Shown here: in pieces, positions 9,401 to 20,493 of the stretch | Numbering within the stretch: position 1 is the stretch's first letter | Layout of the letters: each line of letters begins with the position of its first letter | Assembly: GCF_023159225.1 (NCBI RefSeq) | Contig: NC_063161.1 | Coordinates: 71,204,767 to 71,268,766 of the forward strand | Direction of reading: 5' to 3' | Source: Perognathus longimembris pacificus | Lineage: Eukaryota > Chordata > Mammalia > Rodentia > Heteromyidae | Length of the DNA: 64,000 nucleotides | Translations under genes and position numbers: made by a program | Notes under the pieces: model-generated | The model's input: only the letters and a program-made list of their open reading frames with translations | Told to the model about the DNA's origin: nothing | The model's database searches: none

Positions 9401-12400
9401 CATAACTCCTCAGCATGGTGCCAATGGCTCTTCTCTGCCACCTCGGTATGGTCACTTCACGGGTTTCAACAGCAGCACCCTAAAGGATAATTTGAGAGGT
9501 GAGCTGGGCAGTGTGGTGGCCGTTGTGGGTGGGGGCTGGGCCCTTAGCGTCACTGGAATGAAACATGTCAGAAAATATTGGGCAGGGGGTCTGAACCCCA
9601 GAACAATACTGGTAAATGTGGATCTGCCCAGTGTGGGTTTGGTCCAGTGGAAAGAGACCATGAGACAGTTGGGGTCTTGGAGGAACTGGTAGTGTGTGTG
9701 CACGTGTGCATGTGTGCATGCATGCATATGCTCACATGCGCTCATGCTGGGCTTGAACTCAGGACCTCATGATCCTGCTTGGCTTTTTTTTGCTCAAAGC
9801 CAGTGTCCTACCACTTGAGCCACAGTGCCACATCCAGCTTTTTTGCTGGTTCCTTGGAGGTAAGAATCTCATGGACTTTCCTGCCCCGGGCTGACTTTGA
9901 ACTATGATCCTCAGATCTCAGCCTCCTGAGTAGTTAGGAAGACAGGTGTGAGCCACTAGTGCTTGGCTCCCCTGGATTTTTCTGCTCCAATTGGTTTCCC
10001 ACTATGAATGGGAGGCTAAGATCTATTTCTGGTGAGAAAATGATATTCTCGTTTGAGAGATATGACAAGGAGTTAGGAAACAGAATGGAGAGACAAAATG
10101 TTCTTCAAGGGCTGGGAATGTGGCTTAGTGGTAGAGTGCTTGCCTAGCATGCATGAAGCCCTGGGTTTGGTTCTTTTTTTTTTTTTATTGTCAAGATGGC
10201 ATACAGAGGGGTTACAGTTATATATGTAAGGTAGTGAGTACATTTCTTGTCATACTTGTTACCCCCTTCCTCATTTTTCTCCTACCTTCCCTCCCCTCAA
10301 CCCAGCCCCCCAGCTTTCATAATTTTTTTTAACCTTCCCAATGATGGACATCATCATTCTAACCTATAGTGCTTATGAACTTTATGAACATTAACAATAA
10401 AACAATTTCTTCCAGGTCGGGTGATATATACATTTCTTTCCTTTTGCTCAGTATAATCTGTTCTCTCTTTTTCTCTCATTTTCCCCCCATCCCCCCACCC
10501 CACTGCCCTTGAGTTGCTTAGTTTGCGTTTATCAATGTCCTGAGTTCGATTCCTCAGCACCACATAAATAGAAAAAGCTGGAAGTGGCACTGTGGTTCAA
10601 GTGGTAGAATGCTAGCTTTGAGCAAAAGAAGTTTGGGGACAGTGTCAAGGCCTTGAGTTCAGGCCTTAGGTCTGACAAAAAAAAAAAGTTATTCAAACAG
10701 AGTAGAGTCCTGTTCAGAGAAGGCAGGTCTGCCCTAGTGTGCCCAAGCTGAGCACACAAGGAGGAAGAGGAGACATAAGGGAAAGGGCGAGAATGGGGGA
10801 GGGATATGTCAGGCTGGGGGTCTTGGTGAGGATAGTGGGTAGACGAGGGGCATTGTGGGATGGGAGGGTGGGGTCAGGATGTGTGCATCCTCAGGGGGAT
10901 GCTGACCCTCTTTGTTTCCTGGGAACCATCCCACCCAGCGGGCTACTCACAGGACTACACTACAGGCACCATGATGACTTTTGCCAGTGTGTTTGCGGTT
11001 CTCTTTAATGGCTGCACAGGCATTATGGCTGGGGCCAACATGTCAGGTGAGAGGCCCTTCCTGCTGGGGTGGGGGCGGGTGGAGGCTGTCTCCCTGAGAG
11101 ATGGAGGGGAATGGCAGGAGGGCTGACCTCTCTCTCTGCCCTCCTCCCTTCAGGGGAACTGAAGGACCCCAGCCGGGCGATACCTCTGGGCACCATTATT
11201 GCGGTAGTTTACACCTTCTTCATCTACACCCTGCTTTTCTTCCTCTCCAGCTTCACCTGTGACAGGTACCTGGGTCGGGGGTGCCTGGCCCTGGGTCCCG
11301 AGGGTGCAGGGACTGTTGCTTAGGGTAGAGAGCATTGGACCTGCTGCCTGTGGTAGGAGCTAGCCTGTAGCCAGTTGTGAGCACTTAGGTTGGGGAGGAG
11401 GAGCTTGACTAAGCCCTGGGTGCTGTCCCTTAGTTGTTTTTTGTTTTTTTGTTTTGGGCTGGTTGTGGGGACTGATTTCAGGGCCTGGGTGCTCTACCCC
11501 TGAGCTCAAGGGGTAGCTCAGGGCTAGAACTGTACTACTTGAACCACAGCACCACTTCCTGTTTTCTGGTGGTTAATTGGAGATAAGAGTCTCACAGACT
11601 TTCCTGCCTGAGCTGGCTTTGAACCAGGATCCTCAGATCTCAGCTTCCTGAGTAGCTAGGATTACAGGCATGAGCCACCAGCACCCGACTGTCCTTTAGT
11701 TTTTTTTCCACTCAAAATTGGTGCTCTACCACTTGAATTGCACTTCTACTTCCAGCTTTTTTTTTTCCTGGTTAAATGGAGATAAAAGTTTCTTATCCTG
11801 GGCTAGGGATATGGCCTAGTGGCAAGAGTGCTTGCCTCGTATACTTGAAGCCCTGGGTTTAATTCCCCAGCACCACATATATAGAAAATGACCAGAAGTG
11901 GCGCTGTGGCTCAAGTGGCAGAGTGCTAGCCTTGAGCAAAAAGACGCTAGGGACAGTGTTCAGGCCCTGAGTTCAAGCCCCAGGACTGGCAAAAAAAAAA
12001 AAGTTTCTTATCCTGGCTGGTTTCAAACCTGGATCCTCAGATCTCTTCAGATTACAGGCTCAGGTCTCAGCCTCCTGAGCCACCAGTGCCTAGCTTTGGA
12101 TTGAGTCTCTCCAGGTAACCCTGGCTTACCTCAAAGTGTCTATGTAACCCAGACTGGCTATGTAGTGTGAGTTTGCCACTTCCATTTTCCAAGTGGTCTG
12201 GGATTACAGGCATGCACCACCAAGCCCGCCTCTCACATAATGTCACTAGTGCTTTCCTCACCAGAACCCAAGGAGGACACTCATGCATTATCCCTGTGCT
12301 CCTCTTCCCTTCCCTCCCAGAACACTGCTTCAGGAAGACTACGGCTTCTTCCGCGCCATCAGCCTGTGGCCCCCGCTGGTGTTGATCGGCATTTATGCCA

Positions 12401-15400
12401 CAGCCATCTCGGCCTCCATGAGCTCCCTCATTGGCGCCTCCCGCATTCTGCATGCTCTGGCCCAGGATGACCTCTTTGGTGTGTTCCCTTCCGCCCCCAG
12501 GACACTCTGGGCATGTCCTTCTAGGTCTTTCTTGCCCCCACATGGCCCAGACTGACAGCTGGGGTACAATTCTGTTTTGACAGGAGTGATCCTGGCCCCT
12601 GCCAAGCTGGTGACCCGAGGTGGCAATCCCTGGGGAGCGGTGCTGTATTCTTGGGGCCTTGTCCAGGTGAGCCAGCAGGCTGCACCCAGGATGGGACATT
12701 TTACACGGAGAAGGTTAATATACTGGCACTTCTGGAGGTGCAATGGCAGTTTTTATGTTTTGTGCCAGTCCTGGGGCTTGAATGCAGGGCCATGTACTTT
12801 TTATTTCTTTTTGTGCCACTCCTGGGGTTTGAACTTGGCCTGGGTACTATCCCTGAGCTTTTGTGCTCAAGGCTAGTGCTCTGCCACTTGAGCTACAGCT
12901 CTACTTCTGGCGTTTTGGTGATTAATTGGAGAAAAGAGTCTCATGGACTCTTTCCTGCTCAGGCTGAGTTTGAACGATGATCCTCAGATCTCAGCCTCCT
13001 GAATAGTGAGGATTATAAGCATGAGCCACTGGTGCCCAGCTAAGGGCCTTTCTTGCTTGGCTTTTTCACTCAGCTCTGGTGCTCTAAGCACTTGAGCCAT
13101 AGCATGGCTTCTGACTTTTTGCTGGTTAATTGCAGTTAAGTATCTCCTGGGCTTTCCTGCCTGGGTTGTTTTTGAACTGCAACCCTAAGATCTCAGCCTC
13201 CTGAGTAGCCAGGATTACAGGTGTGAGCCACTGGTGCCTGGTTGCCAGGGCATTTGGGGGGCGACACTGGTACTGCATGGAGGGTTCACTGGCATGTGGC
13301 TCCATGTGCCACTTGTTGGTCTCTGCCCAGCTGGTACTCCTGGCAGGGAAGCTGAACACACTGGCTGCTGTGGTCACGGTGTTTTACTTGGTGGCTTACG
13401 CAGCGGTAGACCTATCCTGCCTGAGCCTGGAGTGGGCATCGGCCCCCAACTTCCGGTGAGAAACTCAGATGATGTCTGGGGGCCTGGAGAAAAGGAGGGA
13501 GAAATGGGGAGGATTGAGGCACTTGGCGAGGAAGGCAGTTGAGGGGTTGGGGCCCAGGGCCCACAGGGAGTTCAAAGCCTCCTCCAATCCCCTTCCTCCC
13601 TTTTTTTCCTGTCTGCCCACCCAAGCCCCACCTTCAACCTGTTCTCCTGGCACACCTGCCTGCTGGGCGTGGCTTCCTGTCTGCTCATGATGTTTCTCAT
13701 CAGTCCCGGGGCGGCCGGCGGCTCCCTGCTTCTCATGGGCCTGCTCTCAGCCCTGCTCACTGCACGAGGAGGTCCCAGCAGCTGGGGCTACGTCAGCCAG
13801 GCTTTGCTTTTCCACCAGGTTTGGGGGTGCTTGCAGGAGGATGGGGAGGCAGTAGGGGAGAGCCCCGCAGGAGAGCTGCCTGTGGTGGGGCTGTGACTGG
13901 AGCTGCTCCTCTGCACCCCACCCCACCCCTAACTGCAGGTGCGCAAGTATCTGCTCAGACTGGATGTCCGGAAGGAACACGTGAAGTTCTGGCGCCCTCA
14001 GCTGCTGCTCCTGGTGGGGAACCCCCGAGGTGCCTTGCCTCTACTGCGATTGGCCAACCAGCTCAAGAAAGGAGGGCTCTATGTGCTTGGCCACGTCACC
14101 CTGGGCGATCTTGGTGAGCCACACTCCCAGTAGCTCCCTGCTTTGGTCTACACTTCCATCACAAAGCATTTCATGCTTTTTTTTTTCCTGTCGGTTGTGA
14201 GGCTTGAACTCAGGGCCTGGGCACTGTCCCTGAGCCTCTTTGTGCTCAAGGATAGCACTCTACCTACCACTTGAGCCACACCACTACTTCTGGTTTTCTA
14301 TCCATTAATTGGAGATAAGAATCTCATGGACTTTCTTGCTTGGGGCCTGGCTTCAAACTGATCCTCAGATCTCAGCCTTCTGAGTAGCCAGGATTACAGG
14401 TGTGATACCTTGTTGTTTTTTTTTTTAATGCCAATACTGGGATTTGAACTCAGAACCCTGCATGCTTGTTTAGTGTTTTTTCCTGCTCAAGGCTGGTGCT
14501 CTACCACTTTAGCCATGCCTTCTCCATTTCTTGTGTTTTGGTGGCTGATTGGAGGTAAGAGAGTCTCATGGAGGAGTTTTTTATTTTTTTTTTATTTTTT
14601 GCCAGTCTTGGGGCTTGGACTCAGGGCCTGAGCACTGTCCCTGACTTCTTTTTGCTCAAGGCTAGCACTCTACCACTTGAGCCACAGCGCCACTTCTGGC
14701 TTTATCTGTTTATGTGTTACTAAAGAATTGAACCCAGGGCTTCATGCGTGCTAGGCAAGCACTCTACCGCTAAGGCACATACATTCCCAGTCTCATGGCA
14801 TAGGCTTTTTTTTGGTTGGTGGTGGGGCTGTCCCTGAGCTTTTCATCTCAAAGCTAGCATTCTACCACTTTGAGTCACAATGCCACTCCTGGTTTTCTGG
14901 TGGTTCATTGGAGATGACAGTCTCATGGACTTGGCTGCACAGGCTGGCATAGAACTGTGATCATCATATCTCAGCCTCCTGATTATCTTGGATGACAGGC
15001 CTGAGCCACCAGTGCCTGGCTCTGCTGTTTCTCTGATGAACAACCCTAACCCCGTTCAGATCCCTCTTGGCATTTGGCTTCTCAAAAACTTGATAAGTTG
15101 GGGTTACAATCACTGCTTCCTCTCTTCACCCACAGATTCCCTGCCCTCCGACCCCGTGCAGCCACAGTACGGGGCATGGCTGAGCCTGGTGGACCGCGCC
15201 CAAGTGAAGGCCTTTGTGGATCTCACCCTCTCGTCCTCTGTGCGCCAGGGGGCACAGCATCTGTTGCGGATCTCGGGTCTTGGTGAGCCAGTCGGCCTGG
15301 GGTCCCTTCAGGTCCTCTCCATAGCCCCTTTAAATCCCTGCTCCCCTCCCCCGAGACCTCAACCACAGGCTGAGGACTGCAGAAGGACAAGATTAGACAA

Positions 15401-15445
15401 GAAAGATAACAGACTGCAGACAGGGTGATAAGGCCTGGCTGTCTG

Positions 15446-15510
<65 letters not shown>

Positions 15511-18500
15511 CTCTCTGTCCTAGGGCTTGAACTCGGGGCTTGGGCACTGTCCCTGGCTTCTTTTTGCTCAAGGCTAGCACTCTACCTCTTGAGCCACAGA
15601 GCCACTTCCAGCTTTTTTGGTTTATGTGGTGCTGAGGAATCGAACCCAGGGCCTCATGCATGCCAGGCAAAGCACACTACTGCTAAGCCACATTCCCAGC
15701 CCTGCTTTTTCTTTCATTCTCTCTTCTTTCTCTTTTTTTTCTTTGCCAGTCCTGGGGCTTGAACTCAGGGCCTGAGCACTGTCCCTGGCTTCTTTTGCTC
15801 AAGGCTAGCACTCTACCACTTGAGCCACAGCGCCACTTCTGGTTTTTTCTATAAGGTGGTGCTGAGGAATTGAACCCAGGGCTTCATGTATATGAGGCAA
15901 GCACTTTACCACTAGGCCACATTCCCAGCTCTCTCTTCTTTCTCTCTCCCTTTCTTCCTTTATGTCAGTACTGGGACTTGAACTCAGGGTCTGGGCACTA
16001 TCCCTGAGCTTTTTCTGCTCAAGGTTGCCAGTTAAGCCACACCACCACTTCCAGCTTTTTGCTGGTTAATTGGAGATAAGAGTCTCTTGGACCTTTTTCT
16101 CCAGGCTGGATGTTTTTGTTTGTTTGTTTGTTTGGTTGGTTGGTTCTGGGGCTTGACTTCAGGGCCTGGCTGCTGTCCCTGAGGTCTTTTGGTCAGGGCT
16201 AATGCTCTATACCAGTTTGAGCCACAGCTCCACTTCTGGTGTTTGAGTGGTTAGCTGGAGATAAGAGTCTCACAGTGACTTTCCTCCCCAAACTGGCTTT
16301 GAACCACAATCCTCAGATCTTAGCCTCCTGAATAGCTAGGATTACATGTATGAGCCGCCAGCACCAGGTTCTAGGCTGGCTTTGAGCTGTGATCCACAGA
16401 TCTCAGCCTCCTGAGTAGCTGGGATTACAGGTCTGAGCCTCCTGCACCCATCTTGCTGTGTTGGGAAGTATTTGGGCTCTGAAGAGTGCTTTTCTAGAGA
16501 CAGTGGGAGAATGTGAGCCTCGGGCTGGCTTGAAGCATCTGTCTCTGACCACTAGAGCTCAGAGACAGCAAGACCACAAGGGACTGATGTGGTCAGTGAA
16601 GTTTTTGTGGGGAGATGGTACTGCAGACAGGCTTGAAAAGGCTCACACAGCAGGGAGCCGTGGAATGTGGCCCCTGACACCCCCAAAGGATGCCCCAAGG
16701 GTGTGGGGGCTGATGTTTGTGTAATGGAACATTACCAGCTCTGTGATTCTTAGCACAGTGGCCTCTAGCCTTGTTACCCAGGCTGCTCCAAATCCACTTT
16801 CCTCCTCCTTTCCCCCCCTTTCCCCTCCCCATCCCCCCTTGCTTTCTCACCCCCTTCTCCTTCCCTACCCTTTCCTTCCCCCTCTTTTTTTTTTTTTTCA
16901 AATTTTTATTATCAAACTTATGTACAGAGAGGTTACAGTTTCATACGTTAGGCATTGGATACATTTCTTGTACTGTTTGTTACCTTGTCCCTCATGCCCC
17001 CTTCCCACCTCCCCCCCCCTTCTTTTAAATCTTTTTTGTTGTTATTATAAAGGTGATGTACAGAGGGGTGACAGTTACATAAGTCAGGTAAAGAGTACAT
17101 TTCTTTTTGGTCACTGTCACCCTCTTCCTACTTTCTTAATCCTAGGACACTGTGTATCCGCCACTTCAGACAGGCTAAAGTTCAACAATACTAGACCTTG
17201 CCCTCCTGGGGCAAATCAGAGCCCTGGAAGACGGGCTGCCATTTCAGCCTACTGGGAGGGTTTTTGGGTTGTTTCTGTGCCAGTGCTAGGGCTTGACCTC
17301 AGGGCCTGGGCCCTGTCACCAGACTTTTTGCTGAAAGCCTGGTGCTCTACCACCTAAGCTGCAGCTCCACTTTCAGCTTTTGGTGGTGAATTGGAGGTAA
17401 AAGCCTCTTGAACTTTCCTGTCTGATCTGGCTTGGAACCACAATCCGGAGTAGCTAGGATCATAGGCATGAGCTACTGGAGCCTGGCATTAACGCACACA
17501 TGCACACACACATACTCTCTCACACGGAGCTGTGGCACTCGGGAGATTTGGGACATGAAGGCTGGTTCCCAGCCAGCTTGATGGCTCTGAGGAGCTTTGG
17601 CGTGGGTGGACTGTTTACTTGTGAACTGGGGCCCTATGGGCCCTGAGGCCTGAGGTGAGTGACTTCACTTGGTGGAGCGTCTAGTTCCTTATCTATAAAG
17701 GGGGAGAAGGAAGTTACACTTATCTCATAGCGTGGCCTCACATGAGATAACATGCCAGAGTGATTTTTGTTCTGTTTTCTCTTGTCCACTAGGCTGTGGT
17801 CCACTATCCTCACCACAGCTGGAAAGCCCAGCCCATCCTCTCCTCTGTTCCCAGGCAGGGTCTGGGTGCCAGTTCCCAGGTAGCCAAAGCCATGAACTTC
17901 TGTCAGGATATTGTTAGACTCATTTCCCCATTGTGGAAATAGTATGCTGTGTGAGCTTGACAATGGCTCTGACCTACTTATTCTCCATGGCTGTGGAGTG
18001 CTCCTTTTTTAAAAGCATCCTAAATTATGCTGAGTGTGACAGCTCACACATGTAATCCTAGCTACTTGGGGAAGCTGAGATCTGAGGATTGCAGTTCAAG
18101 GCCAGGCAGGGCAAAAAAAAAAAAAAAAGAAGAAAAAGGAAGAATTCATGAGGCTTTAATCTCCAGTGAACCACCAACAAACCAGAAATGGAGGTATGGC
18201 CCAAGTGGCAGACTGCCATACCTTGAGTAGAAAAAGGAAAGGGACAGTGCCTAGCTGTGAGTTCAAGCCCCGGTATGGGGGGAAGGGGGAGAGAGAGAGA
18301 GATTGGAGTTGGACTCTGAGGTGGATTACAGAGATAAATAAAAGCACATGAGAATGTTTAAGGAAACCAAGTGATTGTGCAAAGGTATAGAATGTTGATC
18401 TCAGAGCTGGGGTGGAGGCGTATGGCACCTGCTGCTGTTCTGCGCGAGTGGGCTCGTCTTGTGTGGAGTCCACTCAGCCTGAGTGTGACTCCTTGTGTTC

Positions 18501-19420
18501 TTTGTGCCTCTTCCTCCTCTCTGCCCGCAGGTGGCATGAAGCCCAACACCTTGGTTCTGGGGTTTTATGACGATTCTCCTCCCCAGGACCATTTCCTGAC
18601 AGACCCGGCTTTCTCTGAAGCTGAAGATACCACTGGGGAGGGGGGGTCCCCAGCCCTGAGCACCTTGTTCCCTCCCCCCCGGGCTCCCGGGAGCCCCCGG
18701 GCGCTGAGCCCCCAGGACTATGTGGCCACTGTGGCAGACGCCCTGAAGATGAATAAGAATGTGGTTCTTGCTCGGGCCTGTGGGTCTTTGCCCCCTGAGA
18801 GGTTGAGCCGGGGGTCCGGGAGCTCCTCTCAGATACATCATGTGGACGTGTGGCCCCTCAACCTGTTGCGGCCCCGAGGGGGGCCTGGCTACGTGGACGT
18901 TTGTGGCCTCTTTCTGCTCCAGATGGCCACCATTTTGGGCATGGTGCCTGCCTGGCATAGCGCCCGCCTTCGGATCTTCCTGTGCTTGGGGCCTCAGGAG
19001 GCCCCCGGGGCAGCCGAGGGGCGCCTCAGGGCATTGCTGAGCCAGCTGAGGATTCGGGCAGAGGTGCGGGAGGTGGTGTGGGGTGAGGGGACCCCAGCCA
19101 AGGAGCAGGAGGAGGAAGCCGAAGGGGACTTTGTAAACGGTGGGCAAGGGGATGCCGAGGCAGAGGCTCTGGCTGGCAGTGCCAACGCCTTAGTGCGGGC
19201 CCAGCAGGGACAGGGCAGTGGAGGGGGGCCCGGGGGCCCTGAGGGTGGAGAGGGCAAAGAAGGGCCCACCACCGCCCTCACCTTCCTGTACCTGCCGCGG
19301 CCACCCGCTGACCCTTCCCGGTATCCCCGCTACCTGGCGCTGCTGGAGACGCTGAGCCGAGACCTGGGGCCCACGCTGCTCGCCCACGGGGTAACCCCGG
19401 TCACCTGCACCGACCTCTGA
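6466..19420 (+). CDS. SLC12A9: SLC12A9, cation-chloride cotransporter family member 9
   Basis: It encodes a multi-pass membrane protein of the SLC12 family (cation-chloride cotransporter-interacting protein 1), which recent work places at lysosomes. Coding exons: 6466-6646, 6782-6916, 8374-8505, 9190-9498, 10939-11046, 11154-11265, 12321-12478, 12584-12666, 13331-13455, 13626-13818, 13939-14113, 15136-15282 and 18531-19420. They join in frame to 915 residues, against 914 in human as I recall. The start has a strong context (GCCATGGCC) and follows an acceptor at 6418-6419. The product begins [18 protein letters not shown], then the first membrane segment ([16 protein letters not shown]). The permease core fills roughly residues 40-480. 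The cytosolic C-terminal domain is mostly in the last 890-nt exon, with an acidic variable stretch near its end, and the protein ends TPVTCTDL. All junctions use GT..AG. Introns are packed with SINEs, and no disrupting change was found. Confidence 0.96.
7055..7148 (-). repeat. Monomeric ID element, reverse
   Basis: CAGGCGCTCTTCCGCTGAGC followed by TAAATCCCCAGCCCC is the reverse of a classic rodent ID core. No right half is attached. Confidence 0.85.
7310..7536 (-). repeat. ID-Geo SINE, reverse
   Basis: GCCAGTCCTGGGGCTTGAAC starts the reversed right half, and GAATTGAACCCAGGGCTTCA marks the reversed ID B box. A T-rich expansion interrupts the right half. Confidence 0.85.
7555..8021 (-). repeat. 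7SL-like dimer interrupted by a forward ID-Geo SINE
   Basis: A reversed 7SL-like dimer runs from 7555 to about 7708 and resumes from about 7918 to 8021. The intervening 7709-7917 is a forward ID-Geo copy with its own A tail. The flanks AGAGTCTCGC and AGAGTATCAC look like a slightly diverged target duplication. Confidence 0.8.
8045..8322. repeat. CCTT microsatellite and reversed 7SL-like dimer
   Basis: A CCTT tract at 8045-8104 abuts a reversed dimer (TAGTCCTGGGGTTTGAACTC ... TCAGCCTCCTGAGTAGG). The dimer ends about 50 bp upstream of SLC12A9 exon 3. Confidence 0.85.
8725..9148 (-). repeat. 7SL-like dimer with inserted ID-Geo SINE, 16-bp duplication
   Basis: The outer reversed dimer is split by a reversed ID-Geo copy at 8812-9008. 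The insertion is flanked by CTACTTCTAGCTTCTT at 8796-8811 and again at 9009-9024. The outer SINE ends 41 bases before SLC12A9 exon 4 begins. Confidence 0.88.
9690..9968 (-). repeat. GT/GCAT simple repeat and reversed 7SL-like dimer
   Basis: Irregular TGTG and GCATG repeats (9690-9740) precede CTTGAACTCAGGACCTCATG ... AGCCTCCTGAGTAGTTAGG. Confidence 0.8.
10108..10690 (+). repeat. ID-Geo SINE split by an L1 3'-end insertion
   Basis: A forward ID-Geo starts at 10109 (GGGCTGGGAATGTGGC). It breaks off at about 10167 inside its B box and resumes at about 10537 with TTCGATTCCTCAGCACC. The interruption begins with poly(T), contains GGCATACAGAGGGGTTACAG and CTCCTACCTTCCCTCCCC, and is a reversed L1 3' end. 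Similar 14-mers (CCTGGGTTTGGTTC and CCTGAGTTCGATTC) flank it. Confidence 0.8.
11410..12103 (-). repeat. Two reversed 7SL-like dimers, the second split by ID-Geo
   Basis: The first copy is 11410-11690. The second (11690-12103) is broken by a forward ID-Geo at 11801-11998, with a 17-18 bp duplication (AAAAGTTTCTTATCCTGG) at 11784-11801 and 11999-12016. Confidence 0.85.
12105..12236 (-). repeat. Old B1-like SINE, reverse
   Basis: GTAACCCAGACTGGCTATGT followed by CTGGGATTACAGGCATGCAC is a reversed B1 pattern without the shared right half. Confidence 0.6.
12760..13245 (-). repeat. Two consecutive reversed 7SL-like dimers
   Basis: The copies are 12760-13040 and 13041-13245. Each ends in a CCTCCTGA(A/G)TAG block and a GAGCCACTGGTGCC(T/C) phrase. 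They fill the intron before SLC12A9 exon 9. Confidence 0.8.
14180..15025 (-). repeat. Cluster of reversed dimeric SINEs with nesting
   Basis: A 7SL-like dimer lies at 14180-14405 and another at about 14430-14580. A reversed ID-Geo at about 14590-14790 is bounded by AGTCTCATGG on both sides, and a further 7SL-like dimer occupies 14815-15020. The intron between SLC12A9 exons 11 and 12 is almost wholly SINE-derived. Confidence 0.75.
15448..15506. repeat. CT microsatellite
   Basis: About 28 uninterrupted CT units sit at the start of a SINE array. Confidence 0.95.
15510..16445 (-). repeat. Array of reversed dimeric SINEs
   Basis: ID-Geo copies lie at about 15515-15705 and 15745-15935, followed by 7SL-like copies at 15960-16125 and 16135-16370 and a last left half to 16445. 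A short TTTG/TTGG tandem tract sits at 16115-16145. Confidence 0.8.
16446..16889. other. Mostly unique intron sequence ending in a pyrimidine-rich stretch
   Basis: No exon or SINE is recognised. From 16800 the sequence is C/T-rich and leads into the reversed L1 ends that follow. Confidence 0.4.
16890..17200 (-). repeat. Two reversed L1 3' ends in tandem
   Basis: Poly(T) followed by ATTATCAAACTTATGTACAG (16895-17020) and again GTGATGTACAGAGGGGTGAC (from 17033) are two copies of the L1 3'-end phrase also seen near 10190 and 52780. Confidence 0.65.
17270..17490 (-). repeat. Dimeric SINE, reverse
   Basis: TGCCAGTGCTAGGGCTTGAC, GGTGGTGAATTGGAGGTAAA and GAGTAGCTAGGATCATAGGC mark right half, linker and left half in reverse. 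Confidence 0.75.
17491..18019. other. Unique-looking part of SLC12A9 intron 12
   Basis: No repeat or exon is recognised beyond a short CACA stretch near 17500. Confidence 0.4.
18020..18275 (+). repeat. Dimeric SINE, 7SL-like left half
   Basis: GAAGCTGAGATCTGAGGATT and GAGTTCAAGCCCCGGTATGG bracket a copy with a 17-base internal A run. Confidence 0.8.
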
Positions 19421-19695
19421 CGCTCAGGGTCTGGTGCAGAAGCCCAGCCTCGCACTGAGGCTGGGCTGCCTGGGGACTGGAGCCTGGCCTTGTTTTCAGG
19501 GCGTCGGTCCTGGGACCTCATGCGCTGATGCATCAGCGGACCGGCCGGCCTTTCCCTTCACTGGTGCCTTGGCCGGAGGAGCTGGCCTCCTGTGACTAGG
19601 CTACCTCAGCGTCCTCATCCTGGCCACAAACTCTCCGGCCCGGGTGGTGGTGACTTTGTGTTTGTTCTGTTTGTGTTTTCTAACTGCTGATCATA

Positions 19696-19701
19696 AATAA
19701 A
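19696..19701 (+). terminator. SLC12A9: Poly(A) signal of SLC12A9
   Basis: AATAAA lies 276 bases after the stop codon, within TCATAAATAAATGACC. It gives a short 3' untranslated region and leaves under 800 bases to the TRIP6 start codon. Confidence 0.85.
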
Positions 19702-19844
19702 TGACCGAGACACTACGGGTGGTTGTGGTCCTCGCTGAGCCCTGTGGGGTGGGGAGGGTGGGGAGGGCTGGGAAGGGGCCGCCATGTGCAGGGGTCGGGG
19801 TGGGGGGGGGTCCGGGGACCGAGAGCCACCTCCTGCCCCAGCAG

Positions 19845-20230
19845 CCCTCCCCCAGTCCCGCGCCTCCCGCCCCAGCGCCCCCCCCCCGCCCACACCTCCC
19901 CCCAGTCCTGTGCCTCCCTCCCCAGCCGAGCCCCCAGGCCCGCGCCTCCCGCCCCAGCCGAGCCCCCAGGCCCGCACCTCCCGCCCCAGCGCCCCTCTCC
20001 CAGACCCACACCTCCCGCCCCAGCAGCCCCCCCAGTCCCGCGCCTCCCGCCCCAGCCGAGCCCCCAGGCAGGCGCCTCCCGCCCCAGCAGAGCCCCCAGG
20101 CAGGCGCCTCCCGCCCCAGCAGAGCCCCCCAGGCCCGCGCCTCCCGCCCCAGCGGGGCCCCCCCAGGCCTGCGCTTCTCTACCCAGCAGCGCCCCCCCTC
20201 CCGGCCCGCGCCTCCCGCTCCAGTGGCACA
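19845..20230. repeat. GC-rich minisatellite between SLC12A9 and TRIP6
   Basis: About 11-12 units of roughly 30-34 bp share the core CCCGCGCCTCCCGCCCCAGC and are joined by CGAGCCCCCAGG-type linkers. Some neighbouring units are nearly identical (around 20065-20130). Long open frames on both strands here reflect the repeat, not genes. Confidence 0.9.
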
Positions 20231-20284
20231 CCCCCTCAGGCTGGAGGGGGCTGGGAGAGGGAGGGACTGCAGATTAGGGCCTTG

Positions 20285-20493
20285 AGAGCCACGTGACTCG
20301 CCCCCAGGAATGCGGTGACGTCACGGGAGGCGTGGCTGTCCCAAAATTGGGGAAGAAGGAGGAAAAAAAAACCAGAAAAAGTTTCTTTGCTGTTGTCCCG
20401 AGCGAAGTGCAGGCCAGGAAGCGGGCCACGAGGCCCCCGAGCCCGGGCTCCTCGGGGTCCTGACGCCTCCTGGGCGCCCCTCAGCTCCGGGCC
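20285..20493 (+). promoter_or_regulatory. TRIP6: TRIP6 proximal promoter with E-box, CRE and CArG box
   Basis: Within 205 bases of the start codon there is an E-box (CACGTG, 20290-20295), a full palindromic CRE (TGACGTCA, 20316-20323) and a perfect serum-response CArG box (CCAAAATTGG, 20341-20350). There is no TATA box. The sites are seen directly; their use by USF/TFE, CREB/ATF and SRF is inference from motif identity. Confidence 0.65.

Noticed and set aside
18401..19147. 248-codon minus-strand open frame
   Set aside because: It is the antisense shadow of the last SLC12A9 coding exon.
19701..20296. Several overlapping open frames of 170-194 codons on both strands
   Set aside because: They are translations of the GC-rich minisatellite in every frame; the repeat unit explains them.
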